Source: Epiperipatus broadwayi (Eukaryota; Onychophora; Udeonychophora; Euonychophora; Peripatidae). From it: 64,000 nt of DNA. Numbering within the stretch: position 1 is the stretch's first letter; every line of letters begins with the position of its first letter. The notes under the pieces are model-generated. The model was not told the origin of the DNA. It saw only the letters and a program-made list of their open reading frames with translations, and made no database searches. Shown piece by piece: positions 34,163 through 44,312 of the stretch. The stretch is from positions 3,347,555-3,411,554 of the forward strand of contig JAQFVV010012476.1 of assembly GCA_028023455.1 (NCBI GenBank). Reading direction: 5' to 3'. The position numbers were made by a program, and so were the translations under genes.

Positions 34163-37100
34163 TTTCAACATAAATTACAAATACTTTTTTGTATAAATAC
34201 CAAATCCATAGATCATTGTAATCTCAAAACATAAGGTAAACCTGATTCAGTCGTTAGTTAATTGATTAAATATTATGATGAAATAGTCCTAAAGTAGAAT
34301 ACTTGAAACTGATTACATGTTTTAACATTTCGAATGATTTTTGTATTCACTCCAAAGAATAAAGTAGCATTATTATATCTTGGCTCTTAATCACAATATT
34401 CTGTTGTAATTACATTTGACGTGTATTTGCTGTCATTTAACAGCAAAATTGAAACTAAAACATATTGATTTAGTAATTTTAAAACAAACGGAAGATGTCA
34501 GCATTTTATAGAGATTTTTTATATTTTCATAAATGTACTGCTAAAATGTCCATTACATTAATGATTCATAGTTTTTAGTTTTCTCCATAGAAAAGCACTT
34601 GTGATAGGTTTGAATGTATCCATGCTGGTTAAAAAGTGAAAACATATATTTTCTATATTACATATTTATGATTATTTTTCCAAAAATATTTGTTTAATAT
34701 TTATTTTTTTGAAGAATAATATAATTAGATTTAGATTTTATTCAAAAATATTTAGTTTTAAAAGAAGACAAAATAAGAGGTATCAATAAGATATAGTTCC
34801 AACTTATGACTGGCAGAAAAGTAATGCTTTATCATCATTAGTGCTGTTGATTAAATTTTATCTCTTTCTAAAACTGTAAATAAAGTTTTAACTTTTAAAT
34901 AGAATTTTGTTATCTTTAAGTAATCTGAAGAAAAATCATTCAGTCTTTGAAATTAAATTAAAATAACTCTAATTTTTAAAATGTAATATTTTTACTAATG
35001 ACTGTGGTAACAAGATCAATAAGAAAAATTGTATTGTTCTTACTAAGCTTATTATGTATTTCAGTTTAATATATATATTTTTAATATTTGTAAAGCAAAA
35101 ATAATATTTTTAGTATAATTTTTATTTGTAAGGATCTATTTCAAATGAGTAACTCAAAATTTTTAAAAATATAATAACCAATAATATGCCACCAGGGGAT
35201 TTTAAAAATGTGAAACAAAAATATTAATATTTTAAATATCAATTGATATATTATAATCCAAATGTGTATATTCCTAAAATGAAATTAATACATAAATTAA
35301 CTTACTCAAATCATGTTTTATTAACCAGCCAATCAAATTACTGATAATATTCACATACAGCCTTTGTTATCATTCTAAAAATAACCAGCCAATCAGTTCT
35401 TTTAAGATAATTATTTGATGACCTTAATATCAGTCATCATTCATACATTACATTAAAGTACATTCACAAGTACCTCCTGTCAGTTGATGAGTGATATTGG
35501 GATCATAAAACAGGTATCTCAGACAGTTGATTAGATTATTATTTTAATTTGATGCTCAAATATTGTGAGCAAATATTAATAATGGGTTGATTGGTCAGTT
35601 AAGTAAATATTGAGAGTAAGTCATTTTTTGTATATATTCCAGTTTAGCAGTAATCTTATTTGAATTATTTATTTATATATATTCACTTTATAAATTAAAA
35701 AAAAAAATCAAAATATCTTTTAACATAAAAGACTATATTGCCTTCTACCAAGGTTACTGACGATTGGCTCTCCAAAACAACAGATGACTGTGCATATTAT
35801 ATTAAAATAATAGCGTAGTATAAAAGTTTAGTCTGTATTTTGAATAGTATTTATCAATTTTAACTTATGCCTGCAAATGAGTGCAGGTTATTAATGTGTG
35901 TGTTTATATATATATATATTATTTTTGTGGAAAAACCTACTATAATACACAAACCATAGTAATAATTTACAAATCAAACTCCAATAGAGCCACTTTAACA
36001 AACTTATATAAGACCCATTTCTCTTGTCAAAATGCCAATTTGTTAATATTATGGTGAATAAATCAATCATTAATATCTGAAAGGGATGAAACTTTATATT
36101 GATGATGATCATAAAGTATCAAACAGGTTAGTTTATAATTTTAAACAATACTTAAGATTTAAATTGCAGTAATTTTAATAAGCCACTAATATAAAGTTTA
36201 ATCTGTTTTGAGGATCAATGATTGATTTATTTAGCATAAAACAACTTGGAAATTGGATAAAAAAGACTTTTTTTTTAATTTAACCTTTCTGTTTTCAACA
36301 TTTTCTCATCTTTTTCTGTGGTAATTTGAGGTAATAGTACAGCATTTTAATTTAATATTAAAACCTTTATTCAATATTATGAATCAATAAATTGTATTTG
36401 ATTTATTAGAAATATAAATTTATAAATGAAAAACAACCTAAAAATTATATTTGAACTTACCAAATATACAAAAACAAATTAAAATGGAATAATAACACTA
36501 CTGAAAAAGGTAAAGTAATTAAATCTTTGTTGAATGAATTTCATTGTTTAAATGTGACACAGTAATTATAAAGACATCATAATACTAAAAAATTCTGTTC
36601 TAAAATTTAAAATTGCATTTATAATTGTAAAAAATATTACAAAAGTTTTGTACTATGGCATTTGACAAAGTATAACAATCATAATTTCCTTTTTACCATT
36701 AGTTTGACAGTCCTAACTTTTATTTATAAAAATCAAATATATTTTTTTTAAAAATATAACTGTAAACATGAATATATTTCTTTTAAATAACCCCTATATT
36801 CATAATCAAAAATATTTAAATCATCCACAAAATTATACAATGTTTTTTGCTCATTGCTAATAACAATGAAAGCAGAGTTTACAAGTTTGTTTATATGCCC
36901 AAGATCAAAGACTCTACCTATCAGTGATCTTCTAGGCTTTTGTTTGAATTTCATCAGGAAACTACTGACATCTTTAGACTTTTTTTGGAAGTAATAAATC
37001 AATATTTATTGCTTCCAATTTATAATGTCAAATTAATGTAAAGTCAGCAAAATATTACAAAAGATAGCCAAACAGTGTAATTTAAAGTCAAGAACAGCAG

Positions 37101-37167
37101 TATGATCACAATACTTCTTGACACATTGCATCACAGAAATATTGATTTAATATTTAATAGTGAACAG
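34163..37167. other. AT-rich stretch, no gene seen
   Basis: No known family recognised. A 13-bp direct repeat TAACCAGCCAATC occurs at about 35325 and 35383. Confidence 0.35.
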
Positions 37168-37181
37168 AAAATTTAGCAGTT

Positions 37182-37400
37182 AATTGTTACATTTTCATTT
37201 ACCATTGTCAAACTCCCTCCACTCACAACTTTGATGCCATTCATTTCAGATAAATACACTAATGATTATTACTAATCATTTTGAAACAAGAGATTATCTC
37301 TAGCACAGATATAAACTTTAAACCTCAGTTAAAGATTAATATATGTTTTTTTTTAATTTACACACACAGAGTTATTTACCTTTCTCTGTCCCGTATGTAA
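37182..37400 (+). repeat. Family C unit, tandem copy 1
   Basis: TTACATTTTCATTTACCATT, CTCCACTCACAACTTTGATG, GATTATTACTAATCATTTTG, AGCACAGATATAAACTTTAA, then GAGTTATTTACCTTTCTCTG. The partner unit is 37587-37805. Confidence 0.85.
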
Positions 37401-37480
37401 TATCTTTATAGATATAATAAACACCTCCACACTTCCCCATTCTTTTCAAATTCATATAAATAAAGATATAATAAAAGACA

Positions 37481-37539
37481 AATGACCCCCAAGATGCATT
37501 TCATGCTGAACCAGCACTCATCAGTTGGCCCAGGTCACT
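37481..37539 (-). ncRNA. Type I hammerhead ribozyme, best-preserved copy
   Basis: Minus strand 5' to 3': AGTGAC and CCAA (stem I 5' side), CTGATGA (complement of 37518-37524), stem II GTGCTG-GTT-CAGCAT (six pairs, the first a G-U), GAAA (complement of 37499-37502), TGCATC, then TTGG and GTCATT (stem I 3' side). Predicted cleavage falls after the C at 37493. Inner stem I pairs 4 bp and outer stem I pairs 6 bp including a G-U. Stem III is only ATGCAT, which is self-complementary, as in hammerheads known to cleave best as dimers. Confidence 0.75.
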
Positions 37540-37586
37540 ATCTCTCATATATATCTTTATTATATGCAAAGTATTTATCTAGAGTA

Positions 37587-37805
37587 AATTGTTACATTTT
37601 CATTTACCATTGTCAAACTCCCTCCACTCACAACTTTGATGCCATCCATTTCAGATAAATACACTAATGATTATTACTAATCATTTTCAAAACTAGAGAT
37701 TATCTCTAGCACAGATATAAACTTTAAAGCTCAGTTAAAGATTAATATATCTGATTTTTTTTAAAATTTACATACACAGAGTTATTCACCTTTCTCTGTC
37801 CTGTA
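37587..37805 (+). repeat. Family C unit, tandem copy 2
   Basis: Nearly identical to 37182-37400 at a 405-bp offset, with a few substitutions (CCATCCATTTC, AACTAGAGATT). Confidence 0.85.
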
Positions 37806-37879
37806 TGTAATATCTTTATTATTATATCTTTATTTATATGAATTTGAAAAGAATGGGGAAGTGTGGAGGTGTTTATTAT

Positions 37880-38118
37880 ATCTATAAAGATATTACATAC
37901 GGGACATGGAAAGGTAAATAACTCCGTGTGTGTAAAAAAAAAATCAGTTATATTAATCTTTAACTGAGGTTTAAAGTTTATATCTGTGCTAAAGATAATC
38001 TCTAATTTCGAAAATGATTAGTAATAATCATTAGTGTATTTATCTCAAATCGATGGCGTTAAAGTTGTAAGTGGAGAGAGTTTGACAATGGTAAATGAAA
38101 ATGTAACAATTTATTCTA
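37880..38118 (-). repeat. Family C unit, inverted copy 3
   Basis: The reverse complement of the tandem units: GGTTTAAAGTTTATATCTGT, AAATGATTAGTAATAATCAT, GTTTGACAATGGTAAATGAA. Confidence 0.85.
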
Positions 38119-38149
38119 GATAAATACTTTGCATATTATAGAGATATAT

Positions 38150-38200
38150 ATGAGAGATAGTGATCTGGGCCAACAACACGAAATGCATCTTGGGGGTCAT
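38150..38200 (+). ncRNA. Hammerhead relic with box 1 deleted
   Basis: The inverted unit reads TAGTGATCTGGGCCAAC, then directly AACACGAAATGCATC and TTGGGGGTCATTT. Relative to the intact copy about 16 nt (most of CTGATGAG and stem II) are missing. The surviving CGAAA and both stem I strands confirm the original design. Confidence 0.7.
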
Positions 38201-38284
38201 TTGTCTTTTATTATATCTTTATTTATATGAATTTGAAAAGAATGGTGAAGTGTAGTGTTTATTATATCTATAAAAATCTAGCAG

Positions 38285-39790
38285 CATTCAGTTGACTACA
38301 TTTTGGAATATGTAATTTTAAATAATTAATTTTGTATTTCTATTTCAAATATAATTAATTGGACTTGAAGAGATACTCAACACCAATAATACATTAAAAT
38401 TATTAATGTTTTTACTATTCTCTTTGTATATAAAGCAATAATTAATACTGAATTTAGCTTATTATATATAGAAAATAAAAACAAGGAAAACTCTCTAAAT
38501 TATTTATTTTCAAAAATAATTTATTGAAAACATAAAAGTGCTAACAATAATTGTATAGAAATCAAAATTAATTTTTTGTAATGCCGTCTTTTATAAAAGC
38601 AAAATAAAAGAGCTAATTTAATTTATGCACTTATTGTTTTTTAAGATACCAAGTCCACTGTTAAATTAATATTATGCTTACAAATCAAATGACTGCCTTT
38701 TTTTGCTTTGTTGACAATTAGAGCATTTAAAAATATTAACATAAATACAATTTTTATCATTCTTTAGATTACATAAACTGATGTCTTATGAATATATTTT
38801 AAATTTTAAAGTATCATTCCATATAATATCCCATCACACATATTATTACTCCAAAAATATATTACTCTAAAGAATAATATATTTTTCAATGGTATATATA
38901 ATTATATAGTCATTAAATATTTCACAATGTTATGACTTTGAAAATATATAATTGATACACCTTTTGCATGTAAAGCTAAGTGGAAAGCTAATTTCAAACC
39001 AGTTATTATTATTAAATAATGAAAGCCTAAGTCTAAGGCAGTGTACATGTGTAATAATAATAAACCAAAATATATTAGTGTATCCAGGCCCATTCCATGT
39101 TGGGGAGCAGGGGTGCAATGCATCTGGGCAGCATACTGTAGGGATATCTTCATAACAAATTTAACTCAATGGATAATCAAAATAGCAATTTAAAAAATAA
39201 ATATTGCAGTACTTGATTTTACTGATGTTAATTGATTTTTTTTATTTATTACAAGTGTTATTTATACATTTGTATTGTTTTATGAGTGAGACTAGATTTA
39301 TGATTATATGTCTATGCTGTTTTAGAGACAGACAACTTTATTATATTTGGAATTGTTTCATCAACAGTTTTATTATACATACATATGCAGCCAAGATTAT
39401 TGTCTAATGAGCAAACATCAGAAATTTATGCTGTAAAATTGCTGTAGAAAGTCATCTAGTTACTTGATTCATTGATTAATTGAAACAAATCAAATCAAAA
39501 TAACATAATTTTGCATCTGGGGTAGCACAAACTCATAGAATGGACCTGAGTAAATTACAGTGGAAACGTAATTGCTTCTCTCTATAAGCTTGTTTTGAAT
39601 CAGTGCATGTGTTATATATTGACATAGTTTAGCTATTAAACCATGTGCACATTTGGATTGTGAGTTACAATATAAAATGTTAATTTATTTCATATTTTAA
39701 CCCACTATGTTTTATAAAGAACTCACAAATAAGCTTGTTTAATTTAGGTCATGTGACATCTGCCTTGATTTATTTGTAATTTTACCCTAC
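38285..39790. other. AT-rich stretch, no gene seen
   Basis: Short open frames near 38900-39155 on both strands overlap each other and lack motifs. Confidence 0.35.
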
Positions 39791-39791
39791 T

Positions 39792-39910
39792 ATGGAACAA
39801 AGCGATAACATAAAATTTTGGTTAATTTGGACAAACTGCAATTAGAACATTGTTTATGCTAGTGAAGCGATGCATTCATAAAAATGTTTTCAAGTGGTTT
39901 GAAAAACCTA
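39792..39910 (+). pseudogene. mariner transposase N-terminus relic
   Basis: MEQSDNIKFWL at 39792, followed after stops and a frameshift by ASEAMHS then HKNVFKWFEKP, fits the mariner-family N-terminal helix-turn-helix pattern (ME...NIKF...EA...VFKWFKRF). Only this short piece is recognisable, and no DD34D catalytic region was found. Very degraded. Confidence 0.5.
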
Positions 39911-41124
39911 TGATGACAAGAAAAGCATTGTAGATAATTCATGAGGTATGAAACACACTGTCACCTTTCAAGACATCAGCCACAATGTGGATGTATTTGT
40001 GCCATAAAATGTTTGCAGTGAACACCAAAACTATGTCATTATGTAACACATTCATTGATTCAAAGACATAAGTATAGGGTGAGTATCAGTCACTATTTCT
40101 GGTACATATTGTATATTATTTAAATAAAATAAATATTAATATTGAAGAAAATAATTAAAATCAAAAAACTGGTTATAACATGTCAGTATATGAAAATGCT
40201 ATGATAAATGTCATTCGCTAATACAGAATAAACAGATGTGAATATTTTAGAGCTTTTTTGAAAAACAGAAGGAGGTAACTTATTAATGCCATCATCAAAA
40301 TAATTTCAAAATGAAAAATAAAATTAAAGACATTTTATTAAATACATTATTTAATTTAGAAATTGTCTTTGTTTGGTTCAAATTTTGTAAATGAATTTTA
40401 ATATACTTCTATCAAACAAATTGTCTTCAAATTTTGTATACATATTAACTATTGGTAACAAAGCAATATTTTAGGATTGATCAGCCTAACATTATTGGAA
40501 GATATATTTTAAACTGCATAGATATCTATTCAATAAATTTTTAAATATACACAATAATTGGGAGATATATTTTAAAAATATGCTTTTATTGAATTTTATG
40601 ACTATTTTGCTAAAAAGTTATTTACAGTTAATTAAAATAGAAAACAAAGAAAGATGAAATCTTAATTTTTCTTCATTTAACTAAAACTTGCTCTTTTAAA
40701 AATTCTACCTATATAAACACAAAAGACTTCTAAATGATTTTTAATGTACATGAACTTCATTTAAATCCCAGAAATAAGGCAACCTTGTGTACATTCTCAG
40801 TTTATAAATTTGAATATGAATAGTTACAAAAAGTCATTTGAAAACTATCTAAATATTAAAAAGTAAAAATAATTTATGTAAAAAATATTTTTAAAAAACA
40901 CATTTAGATACAAAAAAATAAGATGACCATTTTTATCTTTTCAAAGACTTTATCTTGTGACTTGGTGCAGAAGTTTACTCATGTTTAACATCACTAATTA
41001 AATATTGTAATATGGCACATGTGTGGAGTTTTTATTACTTTTTTCTTCAAAAAATAGTTTTATTTCCATTCAATTACAATGTTGATTATATATCACCTGA
41101 TCACCATTTTTTATTGTAAGATCT
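39911..41124. other. AT-rich stretch, no gene seen
   Basis: The first ~200 bp may be more of the mariner relic. Nothing else recognised. Confidence 0.3.
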
Positions 41125-41312
41125 AGGTGCAGTGCTCAAACCCAAGGCTTCTCACTGATGAAAGTCACAAGCTGGAAACTAGGCAGGGAATATTGGATGA
41201 GTAGGAATTCGATAGGGATTTTATGCACAAACCTTTTTGCATCCACTGATTACTCTGGCTTGCACTGAATAGTAATTCTGTATGGAGTTTAGCCTCTGTA
41301 TAAACAATGTTG
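41125..41312 (+). repeat. Family D repeat, copy 2
   Basis: GCAGTGCTCAAACCCAAGGC, CTGATGAAAGTCACAAGCTG, GAAACTAGGCAGGGAATATT, GATAGGGATTTTATGCACAA, ATCCACTGATTACTCTGGCT. This is the right half of the foldback seen whole at 56542-56792. Confidence 0.65.
41150..41195 (+). ncRNA. Hammerhead-like core (family D), degenerate
   Basis: CTCA, CTGATGA, AAGTCACAAGCTG (short imperfect stem II), GAAA, CTAGGC. Both boxes are intact but stem II pairs poorly and the CTAG stem III has lost its symmetry (the 56-kb copy keeps ACTAGT). Confidence 0.4.
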
Positions 41313-41867
41313 ATTATTATATCTAACTTGAAATAAAAGCATGATGTATCTATAAATTAATTAATCCAATCACTATTAAATTAAATAAGTTATGGATGAC
41401 CCACACTTTTATTTCATGTTGCGATTGAATTAATTAATTTATCAACATCCCACATTTTTATTTTAAATTCATGTAACAATCAAAATTTTGATCAAAGAAA
41501 AAAAAATTTTTTTTTTTACTTTTTAGTACATTACTCATCTAAATTAAATAAAAGCATTTTTATAAAGTATTTCTTATATATATTATTAGTACAAGTTTGT
41601 TTATACTTTTTAAAAAATGATTTTAGTCATCAATATGAATCAGAAAACATAAACTAATATGTAACATCAAAAAAGTTATTCCAAGCAAGAAAGCATTAGT
41701 TCTAAAATGATATGGTTAAATCTGATCTGTGATTTTTCATTAGGGTTTGTTTATGTATTCAAAAATTCAATTTTTTGTTTACACTGAGATGTTATATAAG
41801 GCAATTAATTCTATAGATACTTTTTTCATTTATATTTTTGATTTTATGTTATACATTTTTATTTAAA
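41313..41867. other. AT-rich, no gene seen
   Basis: An imperfect inverted repeat (ATTAATTAATCCAATC versus GATTGAATTAATTAAT) lies at about 41360-41440. Confidence 0.3.
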
Positions 41868-42092
41868 TAGTTGGAGTTGGGCTGGAAATATTTCTAGAAG
41901 AGTTGCTAATAGATGGACAATTAAAATCTTAAACTGGATTCCAAGAGATTTTAAAAGATCCAGAAAAAGCCACATGTGAGATAGATTGATGAAATAAGAA
42001 AATACACAGGAGTGACATGGGAAAAAGAGGCTAGAGATTGGAGAAGAGACCTTCATCCTGCAGTGGAATGATGATTTATGATGAGATGAAAC
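41868..42092 (+). mobile_element. RTE-clade LINE, 3'-end fragment
   Basis: GTTGGAGTTGGGCTGGAAAT, AGATGGACAATTAAAATCTT, AACTGGATTCCAAGAG, AAAGAGGCTAGAGATTGGAG, CCTTCATCCTGCAGTGGAAT, then GATGATTTATGATGAGATGA. Closely follows 27575-27815. Confidence 0.8.
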
Positions 42093-42746
42093 TTTCTTAT
42101 AGACTCTGAAATTGCAATGGATAACCCATAAATATATATATTTAATGTATAATAAATAGATTTGTGATATAACAAATGAATTTACAGAATCAGGTTTGTT
42201 TATAATAGCAGTTATTACATTTAGATATAAACCAAATCATCTCAGCTAATGCTTAAATAAAACTATAGAATACCAGCAATTTATCATCATGGTAACACTC
42301 AATTAGATCATAAATGGAATCCTAATTGAAGGTTGCATTGACAACCAATTGTTAACATTCTACTAGTTTATTTAAGTATTGGTTGTAATCAAATGATTTA
42401 TATATGATAACCAATTAGCTGTTAGTATTTACAGCTTATATATATGTAATATTTTTTTACATATTTATAAACTCATCTGTTATATTTAAATCACTACAAA
42501 AACTAAATTTCTAAATATGAACTTATAAATTTAATAGTCATCTCCACGTGTGTGAGTGCTGTGAAAGGTTATTTCTCAACCAATCAATTTCTCATCTTGT
42601 ACATTCAGTTATATAGTTTTTGTCACTTCTTTTATTATTATATAATTCTTTTATAAAACGCATCGATTTATTTATTTTGATAATAAATTTATTGGTGTGT
42701 TTACATGCACATTTTAAAAATTATATTACATCATTGGTGGATTTAT

Positions 42747-42782
<36 letters not shown>

Positions 42783-43207
42783 TAAACACACACACCATAT
42801 AGAATTTATCCTTACCCATGTTTTCATATGCTCATGAAAAAGCTTGAAATCAAATAAATTTGATATGGAAAGGTGGGAAGCTATTGTATATACATATGCA
42901 GTATTAAATTATATTTTCCAAGGCTATCTAATCTAACTGTTTATTATAAAATCAAAATCTAATTATGGAAAAAAAAATTGATACTGATGTACTGCCGTTT
43001 GTTTTCTAGATCGAATTCTTATATTTAATCAATAATTCAATAGCAATTGAATTCCTATATGTAGGAAGTATATTCATTATCTATTTCATTCTATGAAAGA
43101 CTCAAAGGATTCACAATTATATAATGCATTGATAAAATATAAAGAATTTTTTCTTATATGGAAAAAAGTTGATTATATTTGATTGTTTGTGGGTGTGTGT
43201 GTATAAT
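42093..43207. other. AT-rich, no gene seen
   Basis: A weak family A-like word (GGTTGCATTGACAACC) sits near 42334. A (CA)n(TA)n run lies at about 42747-42782. Confidence 0.35.
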
Positions 43208-43513
43208 TATATAATTGAATATTTATAGATACAGTAATCAGATATATTTTTTAAAAAAATATCCACTTATGAACTCTTTCGACTATCCTCATAGTCTTTG
43301 TCAACTAACACTTTGAAAGGCTAACTTTCCCACATTTCTGTGATCTTAATGTTTGCTGCCTGCCTGTTAATTAAGTCATCACAGAATTGTGGGAATGTTA
43401 GCCTTTCAAAGTGTTAGTTGACAAAGACTACAAGAATAGTCAAAAGTGCTCCTTAATGGATAAAATTTTTAAAACATATTTGATTACCGTATTTATAAAT
43501 ATTCAATTATATA
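43208..43513. repeat. 306-bp foldback element
   Basis: The left arm 43208-43345 and right arm 43378-43513 pair. The best core is TAGTCTTTGTCAACTAACAC opposite GTGTTAGTTGACAAAGACTA, and CTTTGAAAGGCTAAC opposite GTTAGCCTTTCAAAG. The outer AT-rich ends (TATAATTGAATATTTATA) also pair. The loop is 32 bp. No ORF. Confidence 0.85.
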
Positions 43514-43589
43514 TTTCCATATATTGCTTTGAAGAAATATAGACATCAAATTATAATATTATATATATATATATTATCAGTCTCAACAC

Positions 43590-44175
43590 AGATTTTTAAA
43601 TTCAACAAATAAAACATCTAAAGAAACTAAGAGAGACCTAAGATGCATTTTTCATGCTGAACCGGCATTCTTCAATTAAGCCCAGATCATTTTTTTTTAT
43701 ACATACACCCAGCTTCATCATTTGTTCAGTATTTGTCTCAAAAACAATTTATCATAATTTGATTTACAAGTGTCAAAATTTCTGCACTCTGAATTTTGAT
43801 GCCATCTATTTGAAATCAGTACTCTAATAATTACTACAAATAATTTATTAGACCAAAGATTATTATATTATTCATAAATCACAAATAAACCTTAATCTCC
43901 ATTAAATATTAATATCTCTGTTTTTTAATGTTGTAAACACAAAGAATAATTCAACTTAATTTCCCTTTTTTCATAAGCAACATCTTTTTTCAATATACTT
44001 AAAAAAATTATATATATTATTCTTTAAGTGAGGATTAATATTTATATCTGGCATATGCATGATGTAATAATTTCTTGCTTAATAAAAGATTAGTAATAAT
44101 CATTAATATATTTATCTGAAGTAAATGGGTAGCAAATGTGTGTGAATGCAAAAAGTTTGACTCTTGTAAATCAAA
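43590..44175. repeat. Family C element, diverged inverted copy
   Basis: A minus-strand ribozyme relic at 43636-43690 is followed by a family C half (about 43750-43930: TTTACAAGTGTCAAAATTTC, TTTTGATGCCATCTATTT) and its inverse (about 44010-44175: TTAGTAATAATCATTAATAT, GTTTGACTCTTGTAAATC). The arms are more decayed than at 49332-49585. Confidence 0.6.
43636..43690 (-). ncRNA. Degenerate hammerhead core (family C)
   Basis: Minus strand: ATCTGGGCTTAA, TTGAAGAA, TGCCG-GTT-CAGCAT, GAAAAATGCATC, TTAGGTC. The CTGATGAG box has become TTGAAGAA, so it is dead. Confidence 0.45.
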
Positions 44176-44204
44176 TTGTCTTACATATTATTAGTCCATG
44201 TTCA

Positions 44205-44312
44205 TTGTTAAAAGGAGGTTGCCTTGACAACAGTTTGAGATTGTTGATTGTTATTTATTGGGATTGTCTAAATGTTGACTGTTTTCTAATGATATATATA
44301 TATATATATAAT
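44205..44312 (+). repeat. Family A repeat, copy
   Basis: GGAGGTTGCCTTGACAACAG, TTGTTGATTGTTATTTATTG, GATTGTCTAAATGTTGACTG, TTTCTAATGATATATATATA. Confidence 0.8.

Larger units (their letters stand above)
37180..38272. mobile_element. Hammerhead retroelement insertion: tandem plus inverted ~405-bp units
   Basis: AAAATTTAGCAG (37168-37179) and AAAATCTAGCAG (38273-38284) look like a 12-bp target duplication with one mismatch. Inside, a unit of family C plus spacer plus ribozyme is repeated directly at a 405-410-bp step (37182 and 37587 onward). A third copy is inverted (about 37830-38272). Arms 37400-37820 and about 37880-38272 pair at over 90%. No protein. The architecture resembles tandem/inverted terminal repeats of Penelope-like elements or metazoan retrozymes, which is inference. 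Confidence 0.75.

Noticed and set aside
35480-35520. TTGATGAG in unique AT-rich sequence
   Set aside because: No stem II hairpin or GAAA follows.
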